Assembly: GCF_022376445.1 (NCBI RefSeq)
Contig: NW_025955397.1
Span: forward strand, 1 to 31,435
Direction of reading: 5' to 3'
Length of the DNA: 31,435 bases
From: Fomitopsis serialis
Lineage: Eukaryota > Basidiomycota > Agaricomycetes > Polyporales > Fomitopsidaceae
Shown here: positions 28,552 through 31,435 of the stretch, piece by piece
Position numbering within the stretch: the stretch's first letter is position 1
Layout of the letters: each line of letters begins with the position of its first letter
Program-made: the position numbers and the translations under genes
Notes under the pieces: generated by a model
The model's input: only the letters and a program-made list of their open reading frames with translations
The model's database searches: none
Told to the model about the DNA's origin: nothing

Positions 28552-31435
28552 ATGGAAACATTCAAGAATTTGTTGTCCCCCTTCTCGAGTGCTTCTAATC
28601 CTCTCCAGGACACGTTGGTACGAGTGCGTGCTATATCAAAACGAGACTATCCTGAATCGACGCCTCATAGAAACTCGTCGTCGTCGGTGGCACACTCGAG
28701 ACTGCGCGACGTGTTTCTGTTTCTGCTTGGAATGGCTTCATTGACTGTGAGCTAGCCCTTGTCGGCGTGTCGATCTACTTACCGAACTCACGCAGCTTTC
28801 TTCCTCACTGCGCACTTCAGTCAAGAGGACTATCCATACGACTGGTGAGTGGCGATGTTTCAACAGCAGCTGCGACTCTAACAAGTACGCGTATCCGCAA
28901 GGTTGATGCACTGGCTGGCAAAGGTGTGTCCGAGCTGACCACGACAGGGAATACACGCACTCAGTGACCATTCAGCAACCGGCGTGGGGTCGCAGTCGCG
29001 AATTCGACATCACTACACGCACCATCAGTCGGAATGGTCTTACTCAGTCTACGACTGGAGATCTAGACGACGAAGAAGCCGACGACGGCGAGGTCATGAT
29101 GAGTGGTCGTAAGAAGCGCAAAGGTACGTCAGTGGACATTGCGATGGCGGCTTGCCGCTGAGGCGAAGTTCGCGAAGTGGCAATCGTTCCAAGTCTAGGT
29201 AAGCGCCTTTTGTGGCGCCATACTAGGACAATGCTCATCACGTATTTGGTTAGACACGACGCATACCATTTACTATCGGGGACACTGGCTGCGGGTACGT
29301 GACGTGATGCAGTTCAGAGTTCTGCTAATTGAAGCGACATAATAGATTACACGCACGAAGCGTTTCCAGGATTACGGTTCTTACGCTGAGATTAAGATCT
29401 GGTGGGTGGCTTTCCACACGGCTGTCTACTGTTCTGACTCACCTGTCTGCCAGTGTGGTGGCGAGAAACAATGACATTCTCAAGAAATTGGTCCTGGAAG
29501 CCAAGCGTGAGTATGAGAAGGACGCAGTGCACCGCGTGCACATCTACATGGCAGACACGTACGACGGCACTCGTTTTCCCTACAATGCATGCAGCTGACA
29601 CTTGACATAACTGGCGCCCAGAACGTACGGCGGCTGGCGTTGGAACGGTGCCCGGCAGAAGCGCCCTATGAGCTCAATTGTATTGGAACCGGGCGTCAAG
29701 GATATGATACTCGCGGATTGTCAAGACTTCCTCTGCTCCGAGGAGTGGTATGTGTATATGCCTGTGTCCGCTTGCGAGCCTGCTAACACGCTGTAATAGG
29801 TATGCCGAAAGAGGTATGATTGTGACGCAGCCACCGCATGCCGGTGGGGCTAACCGATGGGACAGGTATCCCATTCCGTCGCGGCTATCTTCTGCACGGT
29901 GTCCCTGGAAGGCAAGTTACCTGAATATCAGATTGCGAGTGCCGGCTCACCTCGGTTCGCAGTGGGAAAACCTCTTTAATCCACAGTCTGGCGGGTGAGC
30001 TTGGATTGGACATCTATGTCATCAGTTTGTCGGCGAAGGGGTGCGGATCTTCGTGTGACGCTCCAATTCGATGCTAACCATTGGCATATTAGGATGAGCG
30101 ATAACATGCTGGCCACTCTGATGGGAAATATACCTTCGAGGTAAGTAGGTCAGGCCACACGGCTTTTCCGGTAGCTAACTCTATCCACAGATGTATATTG
30201 CTACTCGAGGATTTGGATGCCGCGTTCACGCGAGGCGTCTCTCGTGATGATAGTTCCACGGGGGCGCCAACTAGCTCTACCAGTACCTCTAGCTCCACGT
30301 CAACTGCAAAGACGAAAGATGAGAGCAATGACGGATCTACTCTCACTCTCAGTGGGCTGCTTAACAGTCTCGATGGCGTCGCAGCTGCTGAGGGCCGGTG
30401 AGCAGCAAGTTCGACAGGCGTGCATACCGGCCCCCGAAGTACTGAGATTCCCTCAACAGCTTACTATTCGCAACTACGAATCACATCGAGCGTCTTGACC
30501 CGGCATTGAGCCGCCCGGGTCGCATGGATGTATGGGTGAACTTCAACACGCCAGCAAGTGGCAAGCAGAAGGCATTTTCAAGTGTTTCTTCCCCGCAAAG
30601 CCTTCGTCAAATGGGAACTCGCCTACGTCAGCTGCGTCCGCGAAACCGGACGACGAGGCGCCATCTGCAGAGGGCCTTGCTGTGCCGAAGCGCAAGAAAG
30701 CTGCTTATACTGCCCCTCTCCTCTCGGAGGAAGAGATCTCCGATCTAGCCAAACGTTTCGCAGACGCGATGCCGGAAGACGAGCTCAGTGTCAGTGCTCT
30801 GAAGGAACCGAGCATACTCGGATGACTGATACATATACATATCACACAGGTCGCGGCCCTGCAAGGATATCTCCTCAAGAACAAGACGCGTCCTAGAGAA
30901 TGTGTAGACGAGGCTGTCGCTTGGTAAGTGAATGTATGCTGTTGTATCAGCATGTATTGAGCTTCTGCGCGCTTCAGGGTTGCTCAGGAGCGCGAGACTC
31001 GGGCTAAGCTCAAGAAGGAGAAAGAAGAGGTATGTGAAATATTCCGGAGATGGACGACGTCTGAATCAGATTTGCCTGTCAGCGCGAGGCGAAAGAGAAG
31101 AAAGAGGCCGAGGAGGCGGCAGAGAAAGCGAAGAAGGAGGCTGAAGAGAAGGCCAAGAAGGAGGCCGATGAAAAGGTTGCACGGAGGTGCGTCAAGTGAC
31201 GTGATTTATGCTATGGCGAGCACTCATGCCACTCCACTAGAAGCCTGCAGAAGTCACAGAGGTATAGACTTCGGGACGATACTATATGATCGTTATGCTC
31301 ATCAGACTTCGGTCGTGCCGTAATGCAGGTGACCAAGGTGAGCTTTTGCCACATGCTGCGATGAAATTATGCATAAGGCGACAACTGACTCAATGTATAG
31401 GACACGGCGTCTGTGTCTGAACCTACTTCTAGCAG
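28552..31435 (+). CDS. BCS1-like AAA ATPase (3' end uncertain; apparent frameshift)
   Basis: About 20 exons: 28552-28617, 28671-28746, 28796-28844, 28902-28923, 28976-29123, 29169-29198, 29254-29294, 29346-29401, 29454-29558, 29622-29747, 29800-29813, 29866-29911, 29963-30040, 30093-30140, 30191-30397, 30460-30789, 30850-30923, 30978-31029, then 31083 to about 31175/31186 and further short exons to the window end. The product resembles fungal BCS1: an N-terminal hydrophobic helix ([15 protein letters not shown]) with [20 protein letters not shown], the BCS1_N region, Walker A GVPGSGKT (256-263), Walker [13 protein letters not shown] (Glu308, Asp309), a Ser/Thr insert, then [20 protein letters not shown]. 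Yeast Bcs1 inserts the Rieske protein into complex III; fungal paralogues are often uncharacterised. The tail is a Lys/Glu coiled coil. After Phe399 the frame shifts by one base (about 30545). The exons after 31175 are tentative. Confidence 0.82.

Noticed and set aside
28924..28945. 22-nt intron in the ATPase gene that would add a VEYTHSV segment
   Set aside because: Too short to splice. Using the acceptor at 28975 gives a normal 52-nt intron and the family-consistent junction [17 protein letters not shown].
1..31435. CRISPR array, bacterial operon, prophage or rRNA signals
   Set aside because: None seen. The gene structure is eukaryotic throughout, with no regularly spaced direct repeats of CRISPR type.

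Overview
The window looks like nuclear DNA of a filamentous basidiomycete, probably an agaricomycete. The genes are split by many short introns (about 45-90 nt, GT..AG with YAG acceptors). The protein families fit as well: a fungal BTB/POZ protein, a fungal BCS1-like AAA ATPase, an S9B dipeptidyl aminopeptidase, SYS1, an HSF-type regulator and a MRJP/yellow-like secreted protein. The exon models below were assembled by hand from splice signals and reading-frame continuity, and each complete model sums to a whole number of codons.

Layout, left to right: the last codons of a possible + strand gene (1-87); a tRNA-Asp(GTC) with a very short intron (- strand, 397-473); a mitochondrial DUF3429 membrane protein (- strand, 846-2173, 6 exons); a gene-poor 1.7 kb; a BTB/POZ protein (- strand, 3911-5028) with a TATA box and a 23-bp tandem duplication upstream; a gene-poor 3.5 kb with one doubtful small ORF; a large HSF-type transcription factor (- strand, 8691-11497, 7 exons) preceded by 4 kb of GC-rich, strand-skewed DNA without a convincing gene; a secreted MRJP/yellow-family protein (- strand, 15519-17447, 11 exons); 2.5 kb with only weak ORFs; a 31-residue cysteine-containing protein (- strand, 20000-20160, 2 exons, strong TATA box); a 253-bp palindromic MITE with a 3-bp target duplication (20474-20726); a complete dipeptidyl aminopeptidase (- strand, 21115-24611, 16 exons); SYS1 (+ strand, 25077-25879, 4 exons), divergent from the peptidase; a possible terminal exon of an unknown - strand gene (25928-26215); 2.3 kb of fragmentary ORFs; and a BCS1-like AAA ATPase (+ strand, from 28552 to near or past the window end, about 20 exons) with an apparent single-base frameshift and a GC-AG intron inside its Walker A codons.

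The genes do not form an obvious pathway or cluster. Several act in the endomembrane or secretory route (SYS1 in Golgi trafficking, the type II membrane dipeptidyl peptidase, the signal-peptide MRJP protein). Two are probably mitochondrial (DUF3429, BCS1-like). This looks like ordinary fungal gene order rather than a designed system. The items most worth a second look are the MITE, the tiny Cys protein, the AAA ATPase frameshift and GC-AG intron, the fungal MRJP/yellow protein, and the unidentified ORF at 25928-26215.
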